This document shows, piece by piece, positions 1 to 8,052 of a stretch of 64,000 nucleotides of DNA. Position 1 is the first letter of the stretch. Each line of letters begins with the position of its first letter. Origin of the DNA: Chitinophagaceae bacterium UBA7600 (GTDB lineage Bacteria; Bacteroidota; Bacteroidia; Chitinophagales; Chitinophagaceae); contig DLKC01000063.1 in NCBI GenBank assembly GCA_002478885.1, forward strand, positions 1 through 64,000, read 5' to 3'. Below the pieces are notes generated by a model, which was not told the DNA's origin, made no database searches, and saw nothing but the letters and a program-made list of their open reading frames with translations. Both the position numbers and the translations under genes were made by a program.

Positions 1-505
1 TTTCCCAGAAATTATCTTTTTTGTTGCCGGGCAAAATTCTGTCTTCGGCGATCACTTTTTTCCATTCGTTGTATGCTTCTTCATCTTTTGGTAATTGTTC
101 TTTTGCGTCGCCTTCAAAAATAGTTACGTATAAACGGTCTCTGTCGAGCTTATAAACTTCGGTCAATAGTTCCCAACTCCACGCGATGGCTTCTGCTTTA
201 AAATAGTCTCCAAAGCTCCAGTTGCCAAGCATCTCAAACATTGTATGGTGATAGGTGTCAACACCTACTTCTTCCAGGTCGTTATGTTTTCCGCTTACAC
301 GCAAACATTTTTGCGTATCGGCTATGCGCGTGTTGGGCGCTTTTTTATTTCCGAGAAAATAATCTTTAAACTGGTTCATCCCTGCATTGGTAAAAAGTAA
401 CGTAGGGTCGTTCTTCACTACAATGGGGGCAGATGGAACTACCAGGTGTTCTTTTGATTTAAAAAAATCGAGAAACGTTTGCCTTATTTCTGCACTGGTA
501 AGCAT
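1..505 (-). CDS. alaS: Alanine--tRNA ligase, N-terminal part (gene runs off the window)
   Basis: Class II aminoacyl-tRNA synthetase that charges tRNA-Ala in the cytoplasm. Only the first 168 codons lie in the window; the 3' end is beyond base 1. The translation starts [15 protein letters not shown] and contains [30 protein letters not shown] and [18 protein letters not shown], which are the signature blocks of the AlaRS catalytic domain. The ATG at 503-505 gives the usual AlaRS N-terminus. The gene is divergent from the M23 peptidase gene at 723, a pairing I believe is common in Bacteroidota. Identification is secure; completeness cannot be judged. Confidence 0.96.
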   Translation of the reverse strand, partial: MLTSAEIRQTFLDFFKSKEHLVVPSAPIVVKNDPTLLFTNAGMNQFKDYFLGNKKAPNTRIADTQKCLRVSGKHNDLEEVGVDTYHHTMFEMLGNWSFGDYFKAEAIAWSWELLTEVYKLDRDRLYVTIFEGDAKEQLPKDEEAYNEWKKVIAEDRILPGNKKDNFWE

Positions 506-574
506 AGATTTTATGAAAATTTTGAGTCTTAATTATAACAGGTAAGCGACTATCTTTGCCCGCCTGCGGGTCGG

Positions 575-582
575 CAAATGTA
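575..582 (-). promoter_or_regulatory. Possible -7 box of alaS
   Basis: The plus strand reads CAAATGTA, that is TACATTTG on the minus strand, matching the Bacteroidota sigma-ABfr -7 consensus TAnnTTTG. It lies 70 bases upstream of the alaS start. I found no well-spaced -33 TTG, so this is a motif match only. Confidence 0.3.
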
Positions 583-722
583 CGCAATAGAATGTACCTT
601 CCATATGAGGTGGCGAAGTATAAACGTGAGCTGTAAAACTTGTACAATTTTTGCAGTTCCGTCAGCCGGGAAAAGGCTGGCGGTGATAACCTGCAAAAGC
701 ACCGGCCAATGACGTTTGTTTT

Positions 723-1694
723 ATGAAAAAAATAAAGTACTACTATAATACTCATACCCTGCGCTATGAAAAGCTTGAAACACCGCTTCGTGTTAAGCTG
801 CTCAGGGTCTTTGGTTTTATGGCAGCATCAATTGTAACTGCGGGTATTATCGTGTTCATCGCATTCCAGTATATCGAATCGCCAAAAGAGAAATTGCTAT
901 CCCAGGAAAACAGCGACCTGCGAAATAATTATTCGCTGCTGCAAGATCGTATGCTGCAATTACAACAGCAGGTGCAAAAGCTGGAAAACCGCGACAACAA
1001 TGTTTACCGCGCCATATTCGAATCGTCGCCCATTCCCGACAGTGCAAGGTTGAAAGAAATGGAAAAGAGCAAAGAGATACAGCTTGTGCAGGCAATGGGC
1101 GAAACTGAACTTGTAAAAGATGTTACCACGCAACTTAATTTTCTTACGCTTCGTACGGCCTACCAGGAAAAGTCTTTCAACGAGATCGACGGCATGATCC
1201 GCAATAAAGAAAAATTGCTTGCTGCCATTCCTGCCATTCAGCCGGTGAGTAATAAAGATCTTACACGTATAGCATCGGGGTTTGGTTACCGCATCGATCC
1301 TGTTTATAAAGTAACGAAGTTTCATGCAGGTCTTGATTTTACAGCACCGCAGGGCACACCCATTTATGCAACCGCTGATGGCGTAGTTAAAGAAGCCAAT
1401 TACAATGCCGGTGGATTTGGCAACCATGTTGTCATTAATCATGGGTATGGTTACGAAACATTGTATGGCCACATGGTGCGTATTAAAGCAAGGCTTGGCC
1501 AAACTGTAAAACGGGGCGAGGTTATTGGTTATGTTGGCAGCACGGGCAAAAGCACCGGGCCGCATTGTCACTATGAAGTGCATAAAGGCGGGCAGCCTGT
1601 CGATCCGGTTTATTTCTTTTACAACGATCTTACTCCCGAACAATACGACCGTCTCTTGAAGCTTGCTGCCGCGGGCAACCAGAGCTTTGACTAA
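723..1694 (+). CDS. M23 family metallopeptidase (membrane-anchored murein hydrolase)
   Basis: Predicted peptidoglycan endopeptidase of the LytM/M23 type acting in the periplasm. A short cytoplasmic N-terminus is followed by one membrane segment (about residues 28-50), a coiled coil (about 56-93) and a C-terminal M23 domain (about 185-297). The zinc-site pattern is intact: H201-x3-D205 in HAGLDFTAPQG, H250 in LYGH, and H281-x-H283 in GPHCHYEV. The coiled coil plus M23 layout resembles EnvC/MepM-like cell-wall proteins. The ATG at 723 gives 323 residues. It is divergent from alaS. The exact cell-wall bond cut is not predictable from sequence. Confidence 0.9.
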   Translation: MKKIKYYYNTHTLRYEKLETPLRVKLLRVFGFMAASIVTAGIIVFIAFQYIESPKEKLLSQENSDLRNNYSLLQDRMLQLQQQVQKLENRDNNVYRAIFESSPIPDSARLKEMEKSKEIQLVQAMGETELVKDVTTQLNFLTLRTAYQEKSFNEIDGMIRNKEKLLAAIPAIQPVSNKDLTRIASGFGYRIDPVYKVTKFHAGLDFTAPQGTPIYATADGVVKEANYNAGGFGNHVVINHGYGYETLYGHMVRIKARLGQTVKRGEVIGYVGSTGKSTGPHCHYEVHKGGQPVDPVYFFYNDLTPEQYDRLLKLAAAGNQSFD

Positions 1695-1757
1695 CCAATA
1701 TCGGTTTTTATCGAATGAAATTTATGTTACCAGCTTAGGTACAAATTGCATCTCCTC

Positions 1758-1892
1758 TTGCGTCGCACTCTTGAACAATCAGTGCCAATGTCAGCAAAGA
1801 CAGAAAAAACCTAAAACCATTCCGCAACGATAAATCGCTTTGGACGCTGCAGTTTCCGGATTGTGTTCTGCGGTACAAGTGTGCGACGCAAC
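1758..1892. repeat. Inverted pair of the GTACAAG..GCGACGCAA intergenic element
   Basis: Fills most of the 370-base gap 1695-2064. The left arm at 1758-1776 (TTGCGTCGCACTCTTGAAC) and the right arm at 1873-1892 (GTACAAGTGTGCGACGCAAC) are inverted relative to each other with their GTAC ends facing inward. The left arm has GAAC instead of GTAC. Both arms are subtype A. The rest of the gap has no ORF I would call. Confidence 0.85.
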
Positions 1893-2064
1893 CATGCTGC
1901 CCAAAGCGGTGAGGCCCGGCTCCCCCGATTTTTTTCTTTTTAAAGTTTAAATCCAACCCGCAAACGATTCCGTAACTCTTTAACTGAACATTTAGAAAAA
2001 CATTGATTGCGCAATCAATAAACTGCTGGTCCAGGAATTTTAAAACACACAAAAATCAAAATTT

Positions 2065-4158
2065 ATGTTACGCAACAAAACCAGAACATGGCGTGTTCTG
2101 CCTGTAGTGGCATTGATTGGCGCATCAACAATACTGATGTCATCAAGCCACCGCGAAGCACCCATGATCGCCAATGATCCATTGGCCGATAACACCGATG
2201 TTTATGCTTTTCGCAGCCCCGATCATCCCACAAAAATTTGCATTATCGCTAACTATAATGGCGGACAATTGCCCTGGGGTGGGCCCAACTACTATGGCTT
2301 TGGTGAAAACATTCGTTATGAAATCCACATCGACAACAATCTTGCAACGCCGGGTGACGACATCACTTACCGTTTTACTTTTAAACAGGTGAATGAGGAT
2401 CCCACAACTTTCTTCAACATAAGACTGGGCAAGCGAAACCTGCGCCAATACTATGATGTAGAGAAGAGTACTGATGGTGGCAAAACGTTTCAGCGTATTT
2501 TAAAGAACGGGTTTATTGCTCCTTATAATATTGGACCGCGTTCTATCACTTCACCGGTTGGTTTGGGTGCAGCCTCATATGATGACCTTTTTAAGAAAGC
2601 GATCAACAGTGCCACTACAGGTGAACGCGTTTTTGCGGGCCCTGTTGAAGATCCTTTTTTTGTTGACCTCGGCGGCATCTTCGATTTGGGTGATGCCCCA
2701 AGACAAAATGGTAAACCAAGCGACGGGCTTGCATGCCTGAATGTATCGAGCATTGCCTTGCTCGTTGATATAAAAGATCTGCAGAAAGATCACAAAGAAG
2801 TAAAACAAGCTGCGAATATTCTTGATCCCAATTATGTGATCGGTGTGTGGGCATCTGCGAGCAGGCCAAAAATGCGTGTGCTAAATGGTGATGGAACAGA
2901 AACACATTCCGGAGATTGGGTGCAGGTTTCAAGGCTTGGTATGCCATTGACAAACGAAGCTGTTGTTCCTATTGGCTACAAAGATTATTGGAATTCTTTA
3001 ACCCCATACCAGGACCTTGGTGTACTGAGCACATTCGGAAATTTCTTTTACAATCCTGAGCTTTCACTATATATGGATGATGCACAATTTGGCACGGCTA
3101 TACCAGCTTTGTCGCCACTACGCATACAGAAAAATTCGTTAGGTGCTTTTGGTTTTGGAAACGGCCAGAATGGTCTTTACAGCCTTAAAGGAACTGCTGC
3201 CGTAGCCGGCACTGCGCTTGACGATGCAGTGTTTGGAACTCTGTTATTACCTGCGCCTGCGTCACCGCGTTCAGTAGACCTTTGGCCTATTTTTCATACG
3301 GGCGTGCCCAATCTTAGTCCTTACCAACTTGCTGTAAATAAAAATGATAATCCACTTGCACCGGGAAAACCTTTTATCAACAACTTCCTGCCAAACGGCG
3401 GTGACATGTTAAGACTTAACATGGCGGTACCTGTAACCAAACGCGATGATCCCGATTTCAGCAGCGAGGGTATAGTACAGGCGGCAGTGCTTGGTTTAAC
3501 TGACCCAAGATTTAATAAAGACACTTCGTTACAGCGCATCCCGAATATGGATGGTTTTCCTAACGGCAGAAGACTTGAAGATGATGTTACACTTATTGAA
3601 CTCCAGGCCGTAGGTGGGGTTGCACTTGCCGCAATTGGTTTGTGGTATGATGATTATGTTCCAGGCGGCAGCCCTGTTACACCTCAATTCCTGAATGTAC
3701 TTGGCTATCGCACCGGAGTAGATCACAACGATACCACGTACAGGGTTCAATTTCCCTATGTACAGGAGCCATGGAGCGGACAAAATCCTGATTGCGGCTG
3801 TCTTGGCCACCAGGATAATTCAACTTCCAAAAAGCCAGTAGTTGCACAAACAGCAAGCTCACAAGCCGCTGCAAGCATTAGCGGTAAAGTGTCAGCACCT
3901 GAATTTATGGTTACTGCTTATCCCAATCCTTTTGCTTCTTCAAGTACGGTTAAATATCGTGTTACCCAGGCTTCGAATGTTACTATCAACATCTTCAATG
4001 AGAGTGGTAAACGTGTAAGTACATTGTTGAACAGGAAAGAGGCTCCCGGAACCTACTCGGTTCAATGGAATTCAGGTAGTCTCCCTAAAGGAATTTATTT
4101 CATTAATGCATCAGTTAACGGACAAACCGTACAAACCGTGAAAGTTACCAAACAGTAA
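2065..4158 (+). CDS. DUF4331 domain-containing protein with T9SS sorting domain
   Basis: Secreted 697-residue protein of unknown biochemical role. The N-terminus is hydrophobic (about residues 11-26) and runs directly into SSHREAP, the hallmark start of DUF4331, which fills residues 28 to about 590. A C-x-C motif (DCGCLGHQD) precedes a low-complexity Ser/Ala linker. The last 87 residues (from about 611, with AYPNPF and LPKGIYFI) form a T9SS type A C-terminal domain, so the protein is probably exported by the type IX system. A TPR protein and a HupE-like membrane protein follow on the same strand and may be functional partners (inference). The ATG at 2065 fits the signal region. Confidence 0.88.
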   Translation: MLRNKTRTWRVLPVVALIGASTILMSSSHREAPMIANDPLADNTDVYAFRSPDHPTKICIIANYNGGQLPWGGPNYYGFGENIRYEIHIDNNLATPGDDITYRFTFKQVNEDPTTFFNIRLGKRNLRQYYDVEKSTDGGKTFQRILKNGFIAPYNIGPRSITSPVGLGAASYDDLFKKAINSATTGERVFAGPVEDPFFVDLGGIFDLGDAPRQNGKPSDGLACLNVSSIALLVDIKDLQKDHKEVKQAANILDPNYVIGVWASASRPKMRVLNGDGTETHSGDWVQVSRLGMPLTNEAVVPIGYKDYWNSLTPYQDLGVLSTFGNFFYNPELSLYMDDAQFGTAIPALSPLRIQKNSLGAFGFGNGQNGLYSLKGTAAVAGTALDDAVFGTLLLPAPASPRSVDLWPIFHTGVPNLSPYQLAVNKNDNPLAPGKPFINNFLPNGGDMLRLNMAVPVTKRDDPDFSSEGIVQAAVLGLTDPRFNKDTSLQRIPNMDGFPNGRRLEDDVTLIELQAVGGVALAAIGLWYDDYVPGGSPVTPQFLNVLGYRTGVDHNDTTYRVQFPYVQEPWSGQNPDCGCLGHQDNSTSKKPVVAQTASSQAAASISGKVSAPEFMVTAYPNPFASSSTVKYRVTQASNVTINIFNESGKRVSTLLNRKEAPGTYSVQWNSGSLPKGIYFINASVNGQTVQTVKVTKQ

Positions 4159-4173
4159 ACATCCATAAAGACA

Positions 4174-4204
4174 AAGCCCGTGGTGAAAGCTGCGGGCTTA
4201 TTTA
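4174..4204 (+). terminator. Hairpin terminator after the DUF4331 gene
   Basis: AAGCCCG (4174-4180) pairs with CGGGCTT (4193-4199) around a 12-base loop and is followed by a short AT-rich run. It sits in the 71-base gap before the TPR gene, so the TPR gene may have its own promoter or depend on read-through. Confidence 0.55.
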
Positions 4205-4229
4205 AAATGCTTCCCCAAAAATTACTTTT

Positions 4230-5573
4230 ATGAAAAGGAAATATACTTATGCTGCATTGTTGTTGTTTCTGATTGCATCAGTAAGCCTAATTGTTTTGAA
4301 ATACAGCGGGTCGGTAAAAGCTGAGCCAACTGTTTACCCGTTGCTGCCACGTGCTGCCATTGCTCCCGATTCAAAGGAGTGGCTAAAAGTAAAAGAAGAA
4401 GCTTACAAGTTACAGCAGCAGATAACGGCAAATCCAAATGATGCCAAATCACTCACACAACTTGCTACATTGTATATACAGGAAGCCAGGGTTACCGGCA
4501 ACTATGCTTATTATGATAAAGCATCTATGAAACTTGTGGAGAATGCTTTGCAAATGGATTCAACAAATCTCGAAGCACTTGTTTTAAAGTCGTTGCTCTA
4601 CCTATCTCAACACCATTTTGCTGAAGGCCTCGAAATGGCGCAGCATGCAAGAAATATCAATCCATATAACGCATTTGTTTATGGAGTATGTGTAGACGGA
4701 AATGTAGAAATGGGCAACTACGATTCGGCCGTTGCTGACGCTGACAAAATGCTTTCTATTCGCCCTGATATCAGGTCTTACTCCCGTGCCTCATACCTGA
4801 GAGAGATTTATGGCGATTATAAAGGCGCCATTGAAGCAATGCAAATGGCTGTAAGTGCAGGTGCGCCTGGTGTCGAAGCCACCGAATGGTCAAGAGTGCA
4901 ACTGGGGCATTTATATGAAAATACCGGAGAAATGAAATACGCCGAAATGCATTACAGCATTGCATTGCAGGAAAGGCCAGGTTATGCTTATGCGCTTGCA
5001 GGCATGGCGAGAGTTGCAAGCTCCGAAAAAGATTATAAAAAGGCGCTTGCTTATTTACAGCAGGCAGATTCATCAGTGAACGACTTTGCCATAAAGGAAG
5101 CGATTGCTGATACTTACCGGTCAATGGGTGAACAACAGAAGGCCGAGGCAATTGACAAAGCTGTTATCACATCAATGACCAAAGAAGCAGCGAGTGGTAA
5201 TACAGATGCATCTCTAGGCCATTACGTTGATAGGGAACTTGCATATGCTTACCTGCAGGTAAATGATAAAGACAATGCTTTAAAACATGCAATGCTCGAG
5301 TACAACCGCAGGCCCGACAATATTGATGTGAATGAATGCCTCGCATGGGTTTACTATAATCGTGGCGAATATGATAAAGCGCTTACTCACATAAAAACCG
5401 CGCTTAAAACAAATAGTAAGAATCCAACACTATTATGCCGTGCGGGTCTCATTTTTGCAAAGGCAGGCGATAAAATCGTTGCAAAAGCAACTTTACAAAA
5501 CGCATTGATGTCAAATCCCAATATTCCTGAAGCATTAAAAATGCAAAGCCTTGGTGCATTACAAACATTATAG
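4230..5573 (+). CDS. Tetratricopeptide repeat protein, membrane-anchored or secreted
   Basis: 447 residues. A single hydrophobic segment (about 7-24) acts as a signal or anchor, and the remainder is a run of TPR-like helical pairs. Recognisable units include PNDAKSLTQLATLYIQEA, ALVLKSLLYLSQHHFAEGLE, QLGHLYENTGEMKYAEMHY, ALAGMARVASSEKDYKKAL and CLAWVYYNRGEYDKALTH. TPRs mediate protein contacts; no catalytic domain is visible. It follows the DUF4331 gene by 71 bases and precedes a HupE-like gene on the same strand, so a shared role with the secreted DUF4331 protein is plausible but unproven. Confidence 0.82.
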   Translation: MKRKYTYAALLLFLIASVSLIVLKYSGSVKAEPTVYPLLPRAAIAPDSKEWLKVKEEAYKLQQQITANPNDAKSLTQLATLYIQEARVTGNYAYYDKASMKLVENALQMDSTNLEALVLKSLLYLSQHHFAEGLEMAQHARNINPYNAFVYGVCVDGNVEMGNYDSAVADADKMLSIRPDIRSYSRASYLREIYGDYKGAIEAMQMAVSAGAPGVEATEWSRVQLGHLYENTGEMKYAEMHYSIALQERPGYAYALAGMARVASSEKDYKKALAYLQQADSSVNDFAIKEAIADTYRSMGEQQKAEAIDKAVITSMTKEAASGNTDASLGHYVDRELAYAYLQVNDKDNALKHAMLEYNRRPDNIDVNECLAWVYYNRGEYDKALTHIKTALKTNSKNPTLLCRAGLIFAKAGDKIVAKATLQNALMSNPNIPEALKMQSLGALQTL

Positions 5574-5622
5574 AAGAAACCAATGATTGTGTTACCGGCT
5601 TCTGTTTTTTATAGCATCAGTT

Positions 5623-5770
5623 CTTGCGTCGCACACTTGTACTTCAAAGCTACAAGCAACGACCCAGGTGTGTTAGCTGATTAAACATGTAGGTAAGATA
5701 TTGTTGATGAACAAGTTTGCAGCTCATGGCTCATAGCTATTCTTAAGTACAAGTGAGTGACACAACGAAG
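5623..5770. repeat. Inverted A/B pair of the intergenic element
   Basis: Left arm 5623-5642 is subtype A (CTTGCGTCGCACACTTGTAC). Right arm 5747-5766 is subtype B (GTACAAGTGAGTGACACAAC) and is followed by GAAG. GTAC ends face inward. About 30 bases before the right arm (AGCTCATGGCT...ATTCTTAA) also occur next to the copy at 56947, in inverted orientation. Two GTG codons inside the right arm could be mistaken for the start of the next gene. Confidence 0.87.
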
Positions 5771-5807
5771 CTTAATATTTATTCAAAAGCATGTAAACAA
5801 AATAAAA

Positions 5808-6485
5808 ATGAAAACAGCATTACAACAATCAATACCGGTAAAAGCATTTGCCTGTTCGCTTTTGCTGCTTGTTGTGTTACCTGCTGCTGCGCATCCTGTA
5901 AACATTGCCATGGAAAAAGCGCCAACGCAGGATGTTGTTTGGTTTTATATGAAAATGGGCATTCTGCATATTATTCCGAATGGATTCGATCATATTTTAT
6001 TTGTGGTGAGCTTGTGTTTACTGAGTAATAAAATAAAAGTGATACTGTGGCAGGCAACCGCTTTTACCATGGCGCATTCTGTTACACTTGCGTTGAGCAT
6101 GAAAGGCATTATTGCAGCACCGCCACCGGTAATTGAACCTATCATTTCTATATCGATCGTGTTTGTTGCCATAGAAAATATGTTGCTAAGCGAATTAAAA
6201 CCATGGCGTGTGATCATCGTATTTTTCTTTGGCCTTGTGCATGGAATGGGTTTTGCAAGCGCTTTAAATGAAGTGGGCTTGCCGAGGAATAATTTTTATA
6301 CTTCAATATTGTCTTTTAACGCGGGTGTAGAACTTGGACAAATTGCCATTATACTTTTGGTGTTTTTCCTATTGATTAATCCACTTGGAAAGAAGGTTTT
6401 TTTCAGGAAGCAGGTTGTTTATCCTTTATCTGCCTGCATTGCTGTGATTGCTGGTTACTGGACCATTGAGCGTTTGTTTATGTAG
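5808..6485 (+). CDS. HupE/UreJ family membrane protein
   Basis: Small polytopic inner-membrane protein of the HupE/UreJ family, whose better-known members are linked to nickel or cobalt handling for hydrogenase and urease. The family landmarks are visible: HIIPNGFDHILFVVSL, TMAHSVTLALS and FGLVHGMGFASAL, with conserved His and Asp in membrane-embedded positions. About seven hydrophobic segments follow a signal-like N-terminus ending AAAHP. I chose the ATG at 5808 (MKTALQQ) because an upstream in-frame GTG at 5757 lies inside a dispersed repeat and would put a charged extension before the signal peptide. There is no hydrogenase or urease gene nearby, so the substrate is unknown. Confidence 0.85.
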   Translation: MKTALQQSIPVKAFACSLLLLVVLPAAAHPVNIAMEKAPTQDVVWFYMKMGILHIIPNGFDHILFVVSLCLLSNKIKVILWQATAFTMAHSVTLALSMKGIIAAPPPVIEPIISISIVFVAIENMLLSELKPWRVIIVFFFGLVHGMGFASALNEVGLPRNNFYTSILSFNAGVELGQIAIILLVFFLLINPLGKKVFFRKQVVYPLSACIAVIAGYWTIERLFM

Positions 6486-6493
6486 CACAAATC

Positions 6494-6730
6494 TTATCGT
6501 AAAGGCTTGAGCAAATAGTCAAGCCCGTTTATTTTTATTTCGTACATCGAATGCAGTAACATTCCAAGTTTTCCTTTTGGAAAGCCTTTGCGCTGGAACC
6601 ATTCGAGATAAGAGACAGGCAAATCGCAAAGAAGCCTGTCTTTGTATTTCCCATAAGGCATTTTCATTTTCACCAATTGCAAGAGTATTTCCCCATGGTT
6701 CATGTTATGTGGTTCGGGCAATTCGCTCAT
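6494..6730 (-). CDS. DUF3820 family small protein
   Basis: 78-residue protein whose core (MPYGKYKDRLLCDLP, SYLEWFQRKGFPKGKLG) matches the DUF3820 family, annotated in databases as putative quorum-sensing-regulated virulence factor although the biochemistry is unclear. A similar block occurs in some exonuclease-associated proteins. It is convergent with the HupE-like gene, only eight bases away. A hairpin within its 3' codons may terminate the neighbouring transcript. The ATG at 6730 is the only reasonable start. Confidence 0.82.
   Translation of the reverse strand: MSELPEPHNMNHGEILLQLVKMKMPYGKYKDRLLCDLPVSYLEWFQRKGFPKGKLGMLLHSMYEIKINGLDYLLKPLR
6504..6540 (+). terminator. Hairpin overlapping the DUF3820 3' end, possible HupE-gene terminator
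   Basis: GGCTTGA (6504-6510) pairs with TCAAGCC (6519-6525) and is followed on the plus strand by a T-rich run. It lies 19 bases after the HupE-like stop and inside the coding end of the convergent gene. Confidence 0.45.
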
Positions 6731-6810
6731 TTTAGCATAATTTTATTAGGCGCGGGATTGTACTACATTCGCAGCAAGTTAATTTTATCTGAACAAGAAA
6801 AGCTATCATC

Positions 6811-7002
6811 ATGAGTAAGTCAAATTCAAAAAGATCAAAAACCAAATCGCCCAAAAAAGCAGCACAGTCTGGTATGGTGGTAAAAAATAATCCGGGAGGC
6901 TCCTCTTCAAAGTTCGGGTCTATGATCCCGGGCGGTGGCCATATTTCATCTGCCAAAAAAGGCAATTCTGTTTCTGCGCCGCGCAAGGCTGGCGGAAGCT
7001 GA
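6811..7002 (+). CDS. Small basic low-complexity protein
   Basis: 63 residues, rich in Lys, Ser and Gly (MSKSNSKRSKTKSPKKAA at the start, PGGGHISSAKKG near the end). There is no membrane segment, cysteine or recognisable domain. A real gene is supported by the clean ATG, the strong bidirectional terminator 24 bases after the stop, and coding-like composition. The Lys/Ser/Pro-rich start resembles nucleic-acid-binding tails, but that is only a resemblance. I do not recognise the family. Confidence 0.6.
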   Translation: MSKSNSKRSKTKSPKKAAQSGMVVKNNPGGSSSKFGSMIPGGGHISSAKKGNSVSAPRKAGGS

Positions 7003-7025
7003 TAATAATTGATTTATTACCAAAT

Positions 7026-7060
7026 AAAAAGCTGTCACATTTTACGGGACAGCTTTTTTA
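7026..7060. terminator. Bidirectional terminator
   Basis: AAAAAGCTGTC (7026-7036) and GACAGCTTTTT (7048-7058) form an 11-bp stem with an A tract before and a T tract after. It separates the convergent small basic gene (plus) and uspA-like gene (minus) and can serve both. Confidence 0.85.
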
Positions 7061-7081
7061 TTTTACCCTTGGTCGTTTGTT

Positions 7082-7918
7082 TTATTCATGCACTACCATC
7101 ACCGGCACATGGCTGTGGTAAGCCAGTTGTTTTGTATGGCTCTTGTGAAAAAGGCTATCGAACCATCCCATTTTTTTAGGGATCGTTATGATAAGATCTA
7201 CTTCTTTTTCAAGCGCCGCTTTATTGATGGCTTCAACGAAATCTAGATTGTCAAGGAAAATATACTCAGGGTTATACTGGTGCAACATAGTGTCGAGCAT
7301 AAGGCTTTCAAACGGTGTGTCGGGTGTAAAATGTTTATTCTTATGATCGATATTCACGACAAAGAATTTTGCCCCGGTCTCGTCGAGTATTTGTCTTATG
7401 GGCGTTACAGGTGTTGATTCCACTACTTTTGAAAAATCGCATGCAAGCATAATCTCTTTGATCTCTGAATAATATGCGCCTGGTGGAACAATAATTACGG
7501 GCACTTGTGAATGACGCGCTACATCAATAGCAAAACTGCCTATCAGTGTTTCGGTAAGTTTTCCCGCACCGGTAACACCCATTACAATTACATCGATGTT
7601 GTTGTTGCCACAGATTTCGTTAATGTCAACCGACACCATACCGTATTCACTTAATGTTTCAATAGTAATATCTGTTCCAGCGCAGAAAGGCAGCAATACA
7701 GTCTTAAATCGCTCGAGGTGAACTTCACTGTTCCTTTTCAATTCATCAATATCAATCACGTCCACAAGGGCCATGTTCGGATCTGTTACCACCGGGGTTT
7801 GAAAAGCATTGTACAAAATGATCTTGGCAGCCTTAACCTGTTTTGCAAAACTGATTGCATAAACGGCGGCATTCTTTGCGGTTTCTGAAAAGTCAGTTGG
7901 GACGAGGATCGTTTTCAT
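7082..7918 (-). CDS. Universal stress protein, two UspA domains
   Basis: 278-residue cytoplasmic protein with tandem UspA folds. Domain 1 (about 1-145) starts MKTILVPTDFSETAKNAA and ends with GVTGAGKLTETLIGS followed by QVPVIIVP, matching the ATP-binding pattern G-x2-G-x9-G-S. Domain 2 (about 150-278) starts EIMLACDFSK and ends HVPVMVVHE but lacks the glycine pattern, which is common in double Usp proteins. The likely role is nucleotide-dependent stress signalling; the target is not known. Monocistronic, ended by the terminator at 7026-7060. Confidence 0.92.
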   Translation of the reverse strand: MKTILVPTDFSETAKNAAVYAISFAKQVKAAKIILYNAFQTPVVTDPNMALVDVIDIDELKRNSEVHLERFKTVLLPFCAGTDITIETLSEYGMVSVDINEICGNNNIDVIVMGVTGAGKLTETLIGSFAIDVARHSQVPVIIVPPGAYYSEIKEIMLACDFSKVVESTPVTPIRQILDETGAKFFVVNIDHKNKHFTPDTPFESLMLDTMLHQYNPEYIFLDNLDFVEAINKAALEKEVDLIITIPKKMGWFDSLFHKSHTKQLAYHSHVPVMVVHE

Positions 7919-8052
7919 ATGTCTGCAATTTACTGTTGTAAAGCTAATCTTCCTGCGAAAATGTTGCTATGATTATTGTCATAATTGTTGAAAAGCCGCG
8001 TCAAAATGTTTACTTCTTTTTCGGGCAAAGCCTGCCAGGCTACCCGTTAGGC

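Noticed and set aside
960..1643. 227-codon antisense frame over the M23 gene
   Set aside because: It lies entirely opposite a well-supported peptidase gene and its translation has no domain character.
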